From positions 558,001 through 622,000 of the forward strand of contig NZ_NJIG01000003.1 of assembly GCF_002209535.1 (NCBI RefSeq): DNA of 64,000 nucleotides, read 5' to 3'. Position numbers and translations under genes: made by a program. Below the pieces are notes generated by a model. The model did no database searches. It was not told where the DNA came from and saw nothing but the letters and a program-made list of their open reading frames with translations. This DNA is from Achromobacter marplatensis. GTDB lineage: Bacteria > Pseudomonadota > Gammaproteobacteria > Burkholderiales > Burkholderiaceae_B. This document shows positions 36,937 through 45,226 of this stretch, piece after piece (positions within the stretch are counted from its first letter, which is position 1; each line of letters starts with the position of its first letter).

Positions 36937-37710
36937 TCATGCGTCGGCGTCGTCGCCCAGATAGGCGCGGCGCACGTCGGGGTGATTGCGGATCGCGTCG
37001 GCGGTTCCGGTCGCGATGATCTTGCCGTAGACCAGCACGCTGATGCGGTCGGCCAGCGCGAAGACGGCGTTCATGTCGTGTTCCACCAGGACGATCGTGT
37101 AGCGGCCCTTCAGGCTTTGCAGCAAGGCGATGACGCCCGCGCTTTCCGCCGCGCTCATGCCCGCCATGGGTTCGTCCAGCAGCAGGACGGACGGTTGGCC
37201 CGCCAGCGCCATGGCAATTTCCAGTTGACGGCGCTGCCCGTAGGCCAGGCTTTCCACCGGCGCCTCGGCCACCGCGTCAAGCCGGCAGGCGCTGAGGGCC
37301 TCGCGAGCCGCCTCCACCACGTCGGCGCAATCGCGCAGCGCAGTCCAGGCCGACAGCCCGCGCCGGCGCTTGCGCAACGCCGCCAGGCAGGCGTTTTCCA
37401 GCACCGTGTAGCTGTCGAACACCGACGTCACCTGATAGGAGCGCAACATGCCCAGCGCCACGCGTTCCTGCACGGTGGCGCGCGAGACATCCGCCGCCCC
37501 CAGCGTGACCGCGCCACCGTCGGGCCGCAGTTCACCCGACAACAGGTTGATCAGCGTGGTTTTGCCCGCGCCGTTCGGGCCGATCAGCGCGTGCAATTCG
37601 CCCGGCGCGACATCCAGCGACACCCCGTCGGTCGCAGCAAGCCCGCCGAAGCGGCGCACCAGATCGCGGGTGGCCAGCGCGGCGGGCGCGGCCATCGTAG
37701 CGGCCTTCAT
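36937..37710 (-). CDS. Branched-chain-type ABC ATPase (LivG)
   Basis: 257 residues from the ATG at 37708-37710, which overlaps the livM stop as ATGA. Walker A GPNGAGKTTLI, signature LAYGQRRQLEIA, Walker B VLLLDEPMAGMS and switch LVEHDMNAVFAL are all canonical. It pairs with the altered LivF encoded downstream. Confidence 0.93.
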   Translation of the reverse strand: MKAATMAAPAALATRDLVRRFGGLAATDGVSLDVAPGELHALIGPNGAGKTTLINLLSGELRPDGGAVTLGAADVSRATVQERVALGMLRSYQVTSVFDSYTVLENACLAALRKRRRGLSAWTALRDCADVVEAAREALSACRLDAVAEAPVESLAYGQRRQLEIAMALAGQPSVLLLDEPMAGMSAAESAGVIALLQSLKGRYTIVLVEHDMNAVFALADRISVLVYGKIIATGTADAIRNHPDVRRAYLGDDADA

Positions 37711-38708
37711 ACCGACGCCTCCTTGACCTCGGCCTTGCTGGCCTGGACGTTCTTGACCGGCGCCTGTCCCGGCGGCCACAGCCACGCCAGCGAGCGGCCG
37801 TAGCCGCCCCGGGCCAGCATCGCGATCACCACAACTACGGGCCCCATCAGCAGCATCCAATGCTGCGTCACGCTCTTGAAGGCCTCTTCCATCAGCAGAT
37901 AGGCCACCGCGCCGAAGATCGGACCCAGCACATTGCCCAGGCCGCCGATCACCACCATGACAATCAGCTCGCCCGACACCGGCCACGACATGTAGCTGGG
38001 CGAGGCGAAGGCCGTCAGGTTGGCCAACAGCAGCCCGGCGATGCCGGTCAGCACACCCGAGGCCACATAAGCCGTCAGCCGCACGCCGAACACCGAATAG
38101 CCCAGCGCGTCCACGCGACGCGGATTGGCGTGCGTGGCGCGCAAGATCATGCCGAAGGGCGAGCGCCGCAGCCGCAGCATGCCCAGGCTTGCGGCCAGCA
38201 GCAGCCCCCATGCCGCCCAATAGACCGGCTGGCTGCCGCCCAGGTCAAAGAGGCCGAAGGCGCTGGCGTCGTAGATGTTCAGCCCGTCGTCGCCACCGTA
38301 TTCGCGCAGGCTGACCGCCAGGAAATAGAACATCTGCGCAAAGGCCAGCGTGATCATGATGAAGCCGATGCCGGACGTGCGCAGGCATACCGTCCCGACC
38401 ACCAGGGCCACCAGCGCGCACACCACGATGCACACCACCAACTGCACCCAGCCGTTGCCGATGCCGTAGAAGCTGAGGATGCCCACGGCGTAGCAACCCA
38501 GGCCCAGGAACATGGCGTGCCCGAAGCTGACCAGCCCCGCAAAGCCCAGCACCAGGTTCAGCGCCAGCGCCGCCAGCGCGTAGATCAGGATGCGCGCGCC
38601 CAGCGTCACGTAAAAGGGTTCGCCCAGCCACTGCGCCACGAACGGGACGGCGGCCAGGACCAGGAACAGCAGCGGCAGCACCCAGCGCCGGTACGAAGGT
38701 TCTTGCAT
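37707..38708 (-). CDS. Branched-chain-type ABC permease (LivM)
   Basis: 333 residues. LivM motifs: LNLVLGFAGLVSFGHAMFLG, RTSGIGFIMITLAFAQMFYF and WPVSGELIVMVVIGGLGNVLGP. About nine membrane segments. The gene follows livH after 31 bp and is coupled to livG. Confidence 0.93.
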   Translation of the reverse strand: MQEPSYRRWVLPLLFLVLAAVPFVAQWLGEPFYVTLGARILIYALAALALNLVLGFAGLVSFGHAMFLGLGCYAVGILSFYGIGNGWVQLVVCIVVCALVALVVGTVCLRTSGIGFIMITLAFAQMFYFLAVSLREYGGDDGLNIYDASAFGLFDLGGSQPVYWAAWGLLLAASLGMLRLRRSPFGMILRATHANPRRVDALGYSVFGVRLTAYVASGVLTGIAGLLLANLTAFASPSYMSWPVSGELIVMVVIGGLGNVLGPIFGAVAYLLMEEAFKSVTQHWMLLMGPVVVVIAMLARGGYGRSLAWLWPPGQAPVKNVQASKAEVKEASV

Positions 38709-38739
38709 GATGGATTGCCCTTTTTCATTGGCGCGCGGA

Positions 38740-39660
38740 TCAGCGGCGCGCCGAAAAGACCAGGCCTTGCGGGCGAAACGCCAGCACCACGGCCATCAAT
38801 ACGTAGATCAGCATCGACGCCAACGCCGGCCCGACCGCGTTGGCGACCGGCGCGTCGAACACGGCGCGCAGCAGGTCCGGCAGGAAGGCGCGCCCCAGCG
38901 TGTCGATCATGGCGATCAGCAGCGCGGCGATCAGCGTGCCCCGCACCGAGCCGATGCCGCCCACCACAATGACCACCAGCGCCAGGATCAGCACCGGTTC
39001 GCCCATGCCCGACTGCACCGACAGGATCGGACCCGCCAAGGCGCCGGCCACGCCGGCCAGCACGGAACCCAGCAGGAACAGCAGCGTCTTCAGCAGGTCC
39101 ACATTGGCGCCCAGCACGCTGGCGATAGGCGCGTTGCTGGCGCCAGCGCGGATCAGCATGCCAAAGCGCGTGCGCTGGATCAAAGACCATGCGCCTACTG
39201 CCACCAGCGCGCCCACCCCGATGATCATCAGCCGATACACGGGATAGTCGTTGCCGAACAGGCTGACCGCCCCTTCCAGCGTCTGGGGCACCGCCGCGTA
39301 ATACGGCCGGCTGCCCCAGATGACCGAGGCCAGCTCGTTGAAGAACATCATCAGCCCGAACGTGGCCAGCACCTGGTACAGGTGGTCGTGCCGGTACAGC
39401 GGACGCGCGATCAGCCGTTCCAGCACCACACCCACGAATCCGCTGCCCGCCACCGCGGCCAGGATGGAGAACGTGAAAGAGCCGCTGGCGTTGTAGGCGG
39501 TGGCCCCCAGGAAGGCGCCGATCATGTAGAGCGAGCCATGCGCCAGGTTGATGAAGTTCATGATGCCGAAGATCAGGGTCAGCCCCGACGACATCAAGAA
39601 CAGCAACGCACCCAGTTGCAGGCCATTGAGCAATTGCGACAGCAGCAGCGATCCATTCAT
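38740..39660 (-). CDS. Branched-chain-type ABC permease (LivH)
   Basis: 306 residues, about eight membrane segments. LivH motifs SGLTLIFGIMNFINLAHGSLYMIGAF near the N-terminus and LALVVIVVGGIGSVRGTL near the C-terminus. It lies 28 bp after the receptor gene. Confidence 0.93.
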   Translation of the reverse strand: MNGSLLLSQLLNGLQLGALLFLMSSGLTLIFGIMNFINLAHGSLYMIGAFLGATAYNASGSFTFSILAAVAGSGFVGVVLERLIARPLYRHDHLYQVLATFGLMMFFNELASVIWGSRPYYAAVPQTLEGAVSLFGNDYPVYRLMIIGVGALVAVGAWSLIQRTRFGMLIRAGASNAPIASVLGANVDLLKTLLFLLGSVLAGVAGALAGPILSVQSGMGEPVLILALVVIVVGGIGSVRGTLIAALLIAMIDTLGRAFLPDLLRAVFDAPVANAVGPALASMLIYVLMAVVLAFRPQGLVFSARR

Positions 39661-39688
39661 CGGACGTCTCCCGAGGGCGGTCGCCCCG

Positions 39689-40870
39689 TCACTTCAGCGG
39701 GCAGTCCGCCACGTAGGCGTCCTGGTGGTCCTTCAGCACGGTGGCCAACTGCTTGACGCCCACGCCCTCGCCCTCTTTCACCACCTGGTAGGCATACAGG
39801 TTCTGCACGGGCATGTTGTTGGTGTTGAACCGGAACGTGCCGCGCACCGACGGGAAGGTGGCGCCCGCCGCTTTCACGGCCGTGGCCAGCGACTTGCTGT
39901 CGCCCACTTTTCCGCCTTGCGCGCGCACGGCGGCGTCCAGCAGATAGGCCGCGTCGTAGCCGCCCACGGCGTACTCCGACGGCAGGCGGCCGTACTTGGC
40001 CTTGAAAGATTCGACGAACTTGCGGTTCTGCGGATTGTCCAGCGTGGTCGCCCACGGCGTGCCGTAGATCGCGCCCACGGCCTGCTCTTTCAGCGCGGTC
40101 AGCGTGTTGGAATCGATCAGGCTTTCCGAGAAGAAGGGCAGCTTTTCCATCAGCCCGGCCTGGCGCAGCTGGCGCACGAAATTCACGCCCACGCCGCCCG
40201 TGTAGAAGGCGAACAGCGCATCGGGGCCGGCAGACTGCATGCGCGAAATCTCGGCCGAATAGTCCAGCTGCCCCAGCTGCGTATAGACCTCGTCGGACGG
40301 CTCCGCGCCATAGAAGCGCTTGAAGCCCGCCAGCTTGTCCTTGCCCGCCTGATAGTTGGCCGACATCAGGTAGGCGCGCTTGTAGCCCTGATCCTTGACG
40401 TACTTGCCCATGGCCTCCGACATGCTGTCGTTCTGCCACCCCAGCACGAAGAGATTCGACAGGCACATGCGGCCGGCGATGGGCGCGGGGCCGGCGTTGG
40501 TGGACAGCGCCACCACGCCGGATTCCTTGATGCGCCGCAGTTCGGCCATCAGCACATTCGAAAAACCCAGGCCGACGATGACGTCGACCTTGTCCTTTTC
40601 GATGAATTTCTGCACGACCTGCGCGCCCACGTCAGGCTTGAGCTGATCGTCCTCGCGGATCACCACCGCCTTCTGCCCGCCCAGGCTGCCACCCAACTGC
40701 TCGATGCCCAGCATCAGCCCGTCGTACTGGTCCTGGCCCAGCGCCGCCTGCGGTCCGGACAGCACGCCCGTAAAGCCTATGCGGATGTCGGCACGCGCCG
40801 ATTGCGGCGCAGCTACGGCCAGGGTCGCCACCGCAGCCAGTGCGGCAAGGCCGCTTGGGATTGCTTGCAT
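39689..40870 (-). CDS. Branched-chain-type ABC substrate-binding protein
   Basis: 393 residues with a signal peptide ending near SARADI. Peripla_BP_6 motifs: IGFTGVLSGPQAALGQDQYDGL, VQKFIEKDKVDVIVGLGFSN, LGQLDYSAEISRM and GGYDAAYLLDAAV. Receptors of this clade near ring-cleavage genes usually bind aromatic acids. AGGAGA lies just upstream of the ATG. It follows the semialdehyde dehydrogenase gene after 60 bp. Confidence 0.92.
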   Translation of the reverse strand: MQAIPSGLAALAAVATLAVAAPQSARADIRIGFTGVLSGPQAALGQDQYDGLMLGIEQLGGSLGGQKAVVIREDDQLKPDVGAQVVQKFIEKDKVDVIVGLGFSNVLMAELRRIKESGVVALSTNAGPAPIAGRMCLSNLFVLGWQNDSMSEAMGKYVKDQGYKRAYLMSANYQAGKDKLAGFKRFYGAEPSDEVYTQLGQLDYSAEISRMQSAGPDALFAFYTGGVGVNFVRQLRQAGLMEKLPFFSESLIDSNTLTALKEQAVGAIYGTPWATTLDNPQNRKFVESFKAKYGRLPSEYAVGGYDAAYLLDAAVRAQGGKVGDSKSLATAVKAAGATFPSVRGTFRFNTNNMPVQNLYAYQVVKEGEGVGVKQLATVLKDHQDAYVADCPLK

Positions 40871-40930
40871 CTGATGTCTCCTTGGGGGTTGAGCGGCGGC
40901 GCCGTTCTACGCGGCGCCTGCCTTGATGCG

Positions 40931-42385
40931 TCAGAGCTTCACGCAGACATTGCGCAGCTCGGTATAGAACTCCAGCGAATGCACGCCGCCCTCGCGGCCG
41001 ATGCCCGATTGCTTGGCGCCGCCGAACGCCGTGCGCAGGTCGCGCAGGAACCACGAATTGATCCAGCAGATGCCCACGTCCAGCGCCGCGCCCAGGCGAT
41101 GGGCCGTGCCGACGTTGCTGGTCCATACCGTCGCGGCCAGGCCGTAAGGCGTAGCGTTGGCCAGGGCAATGGCTTCCTCTTCCGTATCGAACGGCGCGAT
41201 GTGGCAGCACGGTCCGAAAATTTCTTGCTGGATGACGGCGGACGATTCCGGCAGGCCCGTCCACACGGTGGGCTGGATCCAGGCGCCCGCGGCCAGCCCG
41301 TCTGGCATGTCCGGCACGCCGCCGCCCGCCACCACCGTCGCGCCCTCTTCGCGGGCGCGAGCGTAGTAGCTCAGCACCTTGTCGCGATGGCGCTGCGAAA
41401 TCAGGGGCCCCAGGTTCACGCCGGGGTCCTTGGGCCGTCCTAGCTTGAAACCCCGCGCCCGCTCGCCCAGCGCCGCGACGAAGCGCTCGAAGATGGGCCG
41501 CTGCACATAGACGCGCTCGGTGCCCAGGCAGACCTGCCCCGTGTTGTCGAACGCGGCGCGGGCGATGCCCGCCACCGCGCGGTCGAAGTCGGCATCCGCG
41601 AAGACGATGCCCGCGTTCTTGCCGCCCAGCTCGAACGACACGGGCCGCACGCCCACTGCCGCCGCCTGCATGATGGCTTGGCCGGTACGGGTTTCGCCCG
41701 TGAAGGTGATGCCGTCCACCAGCGGGTGGCGGCTGAGTTTTTCGCCAGCGGAATCGGGCCCGAAGCCGTGCACCACGTTGTAGACGCCGGCCGGCACGCC
41801 GACTTCGTTCATGACTTCGCCCAACAGCGTGGCGGTGCCCGGCGTGTCTTCGGACGGCTTGACCACGACCGTGTTGCCGCAGGCCAGCGCCGGCCCGACC
41901 TTCCAGGTCATCAGCAGCAGCGGCAAGTTCCACGGGCAGATCACGCCGATGACGCCGCGCGGCACGCGCACGCCGTAGTTCAAGGCGTGGCCGCCGTCCG
42001 GCGTTTCCAGGTCGAAGGTCTCGTTGGGAACGTTGCGGATCAGGTCGGCGAAGATCTTGAAATTGGCCGCGCCGCGCGGGATGTCCAGATGGCTGGCCAG
42101 GTCGTAGGGCTTGCCGGTGTCGGCGATCTCGGCGTCGACGAAATCGTCGAAACGGCGGGTGATGCCGTCGGCCACCGCGTGCAGCAGTTCTACGCGCTGC
42201 TGCGTCTTCAGCGCGCCCCACGGGCCGCGCAGCGCCGCCTTGGCCGCCCGCACCGCGGCGTCCACTTCAGCGTCGCCGGCTTCATGCACCCGGCCGATCA
42301 GCCGGTTGTCGACCGGATCGCGGTTGTCAAAGGTCTTACCGGTCTCGACCCAGCGGCCGTCGATGAAATTGCGGAAATCGGTCAT
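40931..42385 (-). CDS. 2-hydroxymuconic semialdehyde dehydrogenase-like ALDH
   Basis: 484 residues. NAD(P)-dependent aldehyde dehydrogenase with Glu252 (FELGGKN) and catalytic Cys286 (NTGQVCLG). The N-terminal NFIDGRWVETGKTFDNRDPV, the SFELGGKNAGIVFADAD stretch and the C-terminal SIGREGG-like HSLEFYTEL region resemble XylG/DmpC/AmnC enzymes, which oxidise 2-hydroxy- or 2-aminomuconic semialdehyde after meta cleavage. That fits the extradiol-type dioxygenase gene upstream. The ATG overlaps the aldolase stop as ATGA. Confidence 0.85.
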   Translation of the reverse strand: MTDFRNFIDGRWVETGKTFDNRDPVDNRLIGRVHEAGDAEVDAAVRAAKAALRGPWGALKTQQRVELLHAVADGITRRFDDFVDAEIADTGKPYDLASHLDIPRGAANFKIFADLIRNVPNETFDLETPDGGHALNYGVRVPRGVIGVICPWNLPLLLMTWKVGPALACGNTVVVKPSEDTPGTATLLGEVMNEVGVPAGVYNVVHGFGPDSAGEKLSRHPLVDGITFTGETRTGQAIMQAAAVGVRPVSFELGGKNAGIVFADADFDRAVAGIARAAFDNTGQVCLGTERVYVQRPIFERFVAALGERARGFKLGRPKDPGVNLGPLISQRHRDKVLSYYARAREEGATVVAGGGVPDMPDGLAAGAWIQPTVWTGLPESSAVIQQEIFGPCCHIAPFDTEEEAIALANATPYGLAATVWTSNVGTAHRLGAALDVGICWINSWFLRDLRTAFGGAKQSGIGREGGVHSLEFYTELRNVCVKL

Positions 42386-43108
42386 TGCGCCCTCGGTTGT
42401 GACAGGTCGGCCAGCGCGCCTTCGGGGTCGCCGGCGGTCAGGTATTCCCACATGCGTTCATAGATGCGGCCGGTGCCTACCGCGCGGGCCGCGGCCTCTG
42501 CCGGCGACAGCACCGGCGCGCCGTCGGCCAGCCCCGCCGCGCGCAATTGCCATTCGATGCGGGCGGCGTCTTCCAGATACCAGGTCAGCACGGTGGCGTG
42601 CAGCAGCGACTCGGCGGCCACCACGGCGCCGTTGCCGCGCATCGCGATCGCGCTGGCCGCCCCCCAGGGTTTCGGCCACGCCACGCGCCTGCGCATCGCT
42701 GCGCACCAGTTGCGGGTCGTCCCACAACGGCACGGCGGGCGAAAAATAAGAGCCCATGCCGTGGCGCGCGGCCGGCGTGACGCGCGCCGAAGACAGGGTC
42801 ATGACAGTGGGCGGCATGGAACGGATCACGCCGCCCACGTCCGGCCGCAGCCGATAGATGTGCTGGTGGATGCGCACTTCGCCCAGCACGCCTTCGGGCA
42901 GGTCGCCATGCACCGGCACTACCGTGCCCGCCTCACCGGGTGCGATCAGGCCCATGGGCCGCGCCGCGCACACCAGGAAATGGTCGGCATCCAGCCGGCT
43001 GCTGCAATGCCCGTAGGCGTGGACCAGATTGGCCCGGGCCAGCGCGCGCGCGGCGACGCGCACCAGCGCCTCCTGCCCGGCGCTGGCGTCCTTGCGCGAT
43101 GCGCTCAT
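42382..43108 (-). pseudogene. Class II aldolase/adducin-family protein, frameshifted
   Basis: The first 150 residues (from the ATG at 43106-43108: ARANLVHAYGHCSSRL, VPVHGDLPEGVLGEVRIH, RPDVGGVIRSMPP) and the last 90 (AIAMRGNGAVVAAESLLHATV) are in different frames. They join at a run of six C on the plus strand (42660-42665). Removing one base restores a 241-residue protein reading VAETLGAASAIAMRGNG. Family members are fuculose-phosphate aldolases or decarboxylases such as 3,4-dihydroxyphthalate 2-decarboxylase, which suits this operon. It may be a real mutation, a slippage-controlled switch or a sequencing error. It overlaps both neighbours by 4 bp. Confidence 0.85.
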
Positions 43109-43968
43109 GTCTTGAACTCCGGGATATCGGGCTTGGCGCCCCACATGCAGAACGACGACGGCACGGCGGGGAAGCTGCGCGGCCGATGGGTCTTTTCCTC
43201 TTCGGCGCTGATCAGCCTGACGCCGGTGGAGTATTCGTAGATCATCCCGTCCGGGCCGTCGAAATACAGGAACATCGCGCCCGAGGTCGGATGCCGGCCG
43301 GGGCCGAAACGGATCGGCACGTTCCATTCGCGCAGCTGATACCAGGCGCGCATGATGTCGTCGATGCTTTCGACCTGATGGTTGATGTGCTGCACGCCCG
43401 GGTACGAGGACGGGAACAGCGCGATCTTGTGATGGACTTCATCAATGCGCAGCAACGGCGCCTCGCCGATGCGGTCGCTGACCCGGGCAGACAGCAGGCC
43501 CGTCCAGAAGGCCTCGTCGCGCCGCGGGTCCAGTGTGCGCAGGCCGATATGCGAGAAGCCCGTGACGCCGGCATCGCGGCCGGGGAAGTAGCGCCGCCCG
43601 CTATGTTGCGGCGCCAGCACCAGTTCGATCCGATTGCCGGAGGGGTCGGTGAATTGCAGGAAATCGCGCACGTAGCGCTGCTCGGCATCCTCGCGCCGCC
43701 CGGCCGCGACTTGGTAGCCGCTGCGCTCGAGCACGGCGCCGGCACGCTCCAGTTCGTCGGGCGAATCCACTTCGAACGCGGCGGTGTGGTCGCGCGGATC
43801 GCCTTCGAAATAGCAGAGGGTGTGGTCGCGGGAGTCGGACTTGAAATACGCCGCGCCGTGTTCCTTGCGGGCAAGCTCCAGTCCCAGCACCGCGGTCGCG
43901 TAGCGCACCGCAGCGTCCAGATCACGGGTGCCCAGCCGGACGTACCGGATGTCATGTAGCCGTATCAC
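43105..43968 (-). CDS. Extradiol-type ring-cleavage dioxygenase (VOC family)
   Basis: 287 residues from a GTG with GGAG 8 bp upstream. Two VOC modules: the N-terminal non-catalytic one (IRYVRLGTRDLDAAVRYA) and the C-terminal one with the likely Fe(II) ligands His140 (GFSHIGL), His194 (or 197; QHINHQVES) and Glu245 (MIYEYSTG). Conserved GPGRHPTSG precedes the last ligand. Such enzymes open catechols between or beside the hydroxyls; here the product would be oxidised by the downstream ALDH. First gene of the operon, divergent from a GntR gene. Confidence 0.83.
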   Translation of the reverse strand: MIRLHDIRYVRLGTRDLDAAVRYATAVLGLELARKEHGAAYFKSDSRDHTLCYFEGDPRDHTAAFEVDSPDELERAGAVLERSGYQVAAGRREDAEQRYVRDFLQFTDPSGNRIELVLAPQHSGRRYFPGRDAGVTGFSHIGLRTLDPRRDEAFWTGLLSARVSDRIGEAPLLRIDEVHHKIALFPSSYPGVQHINHQVESIDDIMRAWYQLREWNVPIRFGPGRHPTSGAMFLYFDGPDGMIYEYSTGVRLISAEEEKTHRPRSFPAVPSSFCMWGAKPDIPEFKT

Positions 43969-44058
43969 TGCTTGTCTCCAGGTGCGCCTGCCGCCGGCAT
44001 CGTGCCGGGGGAATTTTTCCGCTGGATTGGCGGCGCTTTTTTCTACGATAGGCAGCGT

Positions 44059-44091
44059 AAATCTCGAAGTCAACAATTTTTATCGAGATTT
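44059..44091. promoter_or_regulatory. Inverted repeat between GntR and the dioxygenase operon
   Basis: Perfect 9-bp arms AAATCTCGA (44059-44067) and TCGAGATTT (44083-44091) enclose 15 bp of AT-rich DNA. It is 27 bp before the GntR start and about 90 bp before the dioxygenase start, so one bound regulator could control both directions. Confidence 0.65.
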
Positions 44092-44118
44092 TCTTGGCGT
44101 AGTGCTACAGTGCTCTTC

Positions 44119-44832
44119 ATGTCTGACGGAACCCCGCTCCCCTCGCTTGCCCACACCGCCTCGGCCAATACCCTGGTGGGCACGGCCTATGTCAACCTGC
44201 GGCGCGACATCATCCAGGGCAAGCATCCGCCCGGCTCACGCCTGCGCGTCGAACACCTGAAAGACGATTACGGTGTGGGCGCGGGCACGCTGCGCGAAGC
44301 GCTGGCGCTGCTCGTGTCGGACGCGCTGGTGATCGCACAGGGGCAGCGCGGCTTTCACGTCACGCCCATTTCGCTGGAAGACTTCCGCGACATCACCGAG
44401 AACCGCGTGCTGCTGGAAACCGAAGCGTTGCGCCAGTCGATCGCGGTGGGCGACGATACCTGGGAAAGCGCCGTGCTGGCCGCCTTCCACCGGTTGAGCA
44501 AGGCCGAGCAGCGCCTGGCCGCGGACCCGGAAGCCCGCTTCGAGGAATGGGAGCAGCGCAACCGCGAGTTCCACCGCGAACTGATCAGCGCTTGTCCGTC
44601 GCGCTGGATGCATCATTTCCTGGGCATCCTGTATCAGCAGGCCGAGCGCTATCGCCGCCTGACCGTCACGCGCAAGCCCATCGCGCGCGACTTGCAGGAT
44701 GAACACCAGGGCATCCTGGATGCCACGCTGGCGCGCGACGCCGACCGCGCCTGTGCGCTGCTTGCCGCGCACATCCGCCTGACTTACGACGCGGTCGCGC
44801 AATTGCCCGCGGACTTGTTCACGTCGGCGTGA
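44119..44832 (+). CDS. GntR-family regulator (FCD type)
   Basis: 237 residues from the ATG at 44119. Winged helix: AYVNLRRDIIQGKHPPGSRLRVE, then DYGVGAGTLREALALLVSDALV. The FCD domain follows (DFRDITENRVLLETEAL, NREFHRELISACPSRW, HQGILDATLARD), with the Asp/His metal-site positions recognisable. It is divergent from the extradiol operon and is the obvious regulator, through the repeat at 44059-44091. Confidence 0.9.
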   Translation: MSDGTPLPSLAHTASANTLVGTAYVNLRRDIIQGKHPPGSRLRVEHLKDDYGVGAGTLREALALLVSDALVIAQGQRGFHVTPISLEDFRDITENRVLLETEALRQSIAVGDDTWESAVLAAFHRLSKAEQRLAADPEARFEEWEQRNREFHRELISACPSRWMHHFLGILYQQAERYRRLTVTRKPIARDLQDEHQGILDATLARDADRACALLAAHIRLTYDAVAQLPADLFTSA

Positions 44833-45003
44833 TGGCCAGCAGGGCTTTGCCGCCAGCGGGCGCCCGAGTTGAAAAAAACCCACACTCGACGCGCCGCACG
44901 CCCTGCCCCCGTTGATTCGCCTACATCACTTCTATAGAATCAGCAATACGGGCCTTTGCCCATTTCCTTTTTCGTCCACTCAAATCACCGACAGGGAGGC
45001 TGC

Positions 45004-45060
45004 ATGATGACTCACCCCATGCCCAACGCCGTCCCGCGCGTGTCCCCGCGACGCCATTAA
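45004..45060 (+). CDS. Candidate leader peptide (18 aa)
   Basis: Two adjacent ATGs follow a strong AGGGAGG (44993-44999) with 4 or 7 bp spacing. The product MMTHPMPNAVPRVSPRRH has four prolines and ends in Arg-Arg-His before TAA, and its last codons sit in a hairpin. Proline- or arginine-rich leader peptides that stall ribosomes are known in bacterial attenuation. Translation of this one is inferred from the ribosome site only. Confidence 0.5.
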   Translation: MMTHPMPNAVPRVSPRRH

Positions 45061-45194
45061 GTCGTCGCCCGCGCGGAGCCATCGCTAGACCGTTACCTAG
45101 CGACCGGTCCTCCGTGCCCGCTCCAAACCCCTGAACGCAGTCGCCGGTGCCCTTGGCATCTGGCTTGTTATCCCCTCTTTCCTCACAAGGACAT

Positions 45195-45218
45195 CCTGGC
45201 GTGTCTTGTGCCGCCAGG
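45195..45218 (+). promoter_or_regulatory. Hairpin sequestering the exporter ribosome-binding site
   Basis: CCTGGCG (45195-45201) pairs with CGCCAGG (45212-45218) around a 10-nt loop. The 3' arm contains the only AGG near the exporter ATG (45227), 8 bp upstream, so folding would hide it. Confidence 0.5.
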
Positions 45219-45226
45219 CCATTGTT

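Larger units (their letters stand above)
44833..45226 (+). promoter_or_regulatory. Long structured leader of the ABC exporter gene
   Basis: This 394-bp stretch has no conventional gene. It holds a possible promoter (TTGATT 44912-44917, TATAGA 44933-44938, 15-bp spacing), an 18-codon ORF with its own Shine-Dalgarno (45004-45060), a hairpin across that ORF's end and stop (GCGACG 45048-45053, CGTCGC 45063-45068), short repeats GCTAG/CTAGC and GACCG/CGGTC near 45083-45107, and a last hairpin over the exporter's ribosome site. The arrangement resembles translational attenuation. No match to a named riboswitch is claimed. Confidence 0.5.

Noticed and set aside
40632..42221. 529-codon frame over the ALDH and receptor genes
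   Set aside because: Out of frame with both well-supported genes and composed of Arg/Gly/Ala shadow sequence.
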